Positions 5,836 through 5,903 of a stretch of 5,903 nucleotides of DNA are shown here, one piece after another. How positions within the stretch are numbered: the first letter of the stretch is position 1; each line of letters starts with the position of its first letter. The translations under genes and the position numbers were made by a program. This DNA comes from a bacterium (GTDB lineage: Bacteria; Desulfobacterota; UBA8473). The stretch is taken from positions 1 to 5,903 of the forward strand of contig WOUX01000070.1 of the NCBI GenBank assembly GCA_009773075.1, in the 5' to 3' direction. The notes below the pieces were generated by a model. The model was not told the origin of the DNA and did not search any database. It worked only from the letters and a program-made list of their open reading frames with translations.

Positions 5836-5903
5836 ATGATCCCCTTAAAGGATGAAAATCCCTCCAGCACTATCCCCTTTATCAATACCGCTCTTATCTT
5901 AGC
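5836..5903 (+). CDS. Rhomboid-family intramembrane serine protease, N-terminal fragment (3' truncated by window edge)
   Basis: Twenty-two full codons are visible, reading MIPLKDENPSSTIPFINTAL then IL, before the window ends. This opening (MIPL+DENP, a short polar stretch, then the start of a hydrophobic helix) is characteristic of a bacterial rhomboid protease subfamily whose members often begin MIPLRDENP followed by a first transmembrane segment. Rhomboids cleave substrates within the membrane with a Ser-His pair; the catalytic GxSG and His helices would lie beyond the window. The start is supported by an AAGAGGT ribosome binding site and by an in-frame TAA immediately upstream. It is divergent from the rdgC-like pair, with a candidate promoter at 5738-5766. 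The fragment is short, so the assignment rests on one recognisable N-terminal signature. Confidence 0.75.
   Translation, partial: MIPLKDENPSSTIPFINTALIL

Noticed and set aside
5713..5859. Imperfect direct repeat (14 of 17 matches) CCTTnAAGGA..AAAAT at 5713-5729 and 5843-5859 as paired regulatory sites
   Set aside because: The second copy encodes the conserved LKDEN residues of the rhomboid start, so the match is better explained by coding constraint and chance.
5832..5903. Minus-strand reading frame open from the right edge (23 codons ending in TAA at 5832-5834) as the tail of an upstream gene
   Set aside because: It overlaps the plus-strand ATG frame with a ribosome binding site and a recognisable rhomboid start; the minus reading shows no known motif.

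Overview
The window carries the 3' part of a qmoABC operon on the plus strand. It encodes the quinone-interacting membrane-bound oxidoreductase that exchanges electrons between the menaquinone pool and APS reductase (AprAB) in dissimilatory sulfate reducers. It is followed, on the minus strand, by two short in-frame ORFs that together look like the recombination-associated protein RdgC. At the right edge is the first codons of a plus-strand gene that reads as a rhomboid-family intramembrane protease. The gene set (Qmo plus an RdgC-like protein) and a moderate-to-low GC content by eye suggest a sulfate-reducing Desulfobacterota (former Deltaproteobacteria) or a relative. This is inference; no 16S or marker gene is present, and aprBA would lie off the left edge.

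Layout: 1-921 is qmoA without its N-terminal roughly 100 residues; 925-3162 is complete qmoB; 3163-3268 is an unusual 106-nt spacer with degenerate 7-nt repeats and a potential long-range stem; 3269-4405 is complete qmoC. Only 3 nt separate the qmoC stop from the end of the minus-strand pair (4409-4933 and 4937-5551). These two ORFs share a reading frame and are separated by one TAA and one codon. A 284-nt divergent intergenic region (5552-5835) holds plausible promoters for both directions, a dyad over the plus-strand -10 and a small leader hairpin. A rhomboid-like start follows at 5836 and runs off the window.

QmoA and QmoB are related HdrA-type FAD/Fe-S flavoproteins; QmoB adds two ferredoxin-type clusters and an MvhD-like C-terminus. 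QmoC is a HdrC-HdrE type fusion (two [4Fe-4S] sites plus a haem b membrane domain) that anchors the complex and handles quinone. The minus-strand genes have no evident functional link to sulfate respiration. The points most worth a second look are the two-piece RdgC and the structured spacer between qmoB and qmoC.
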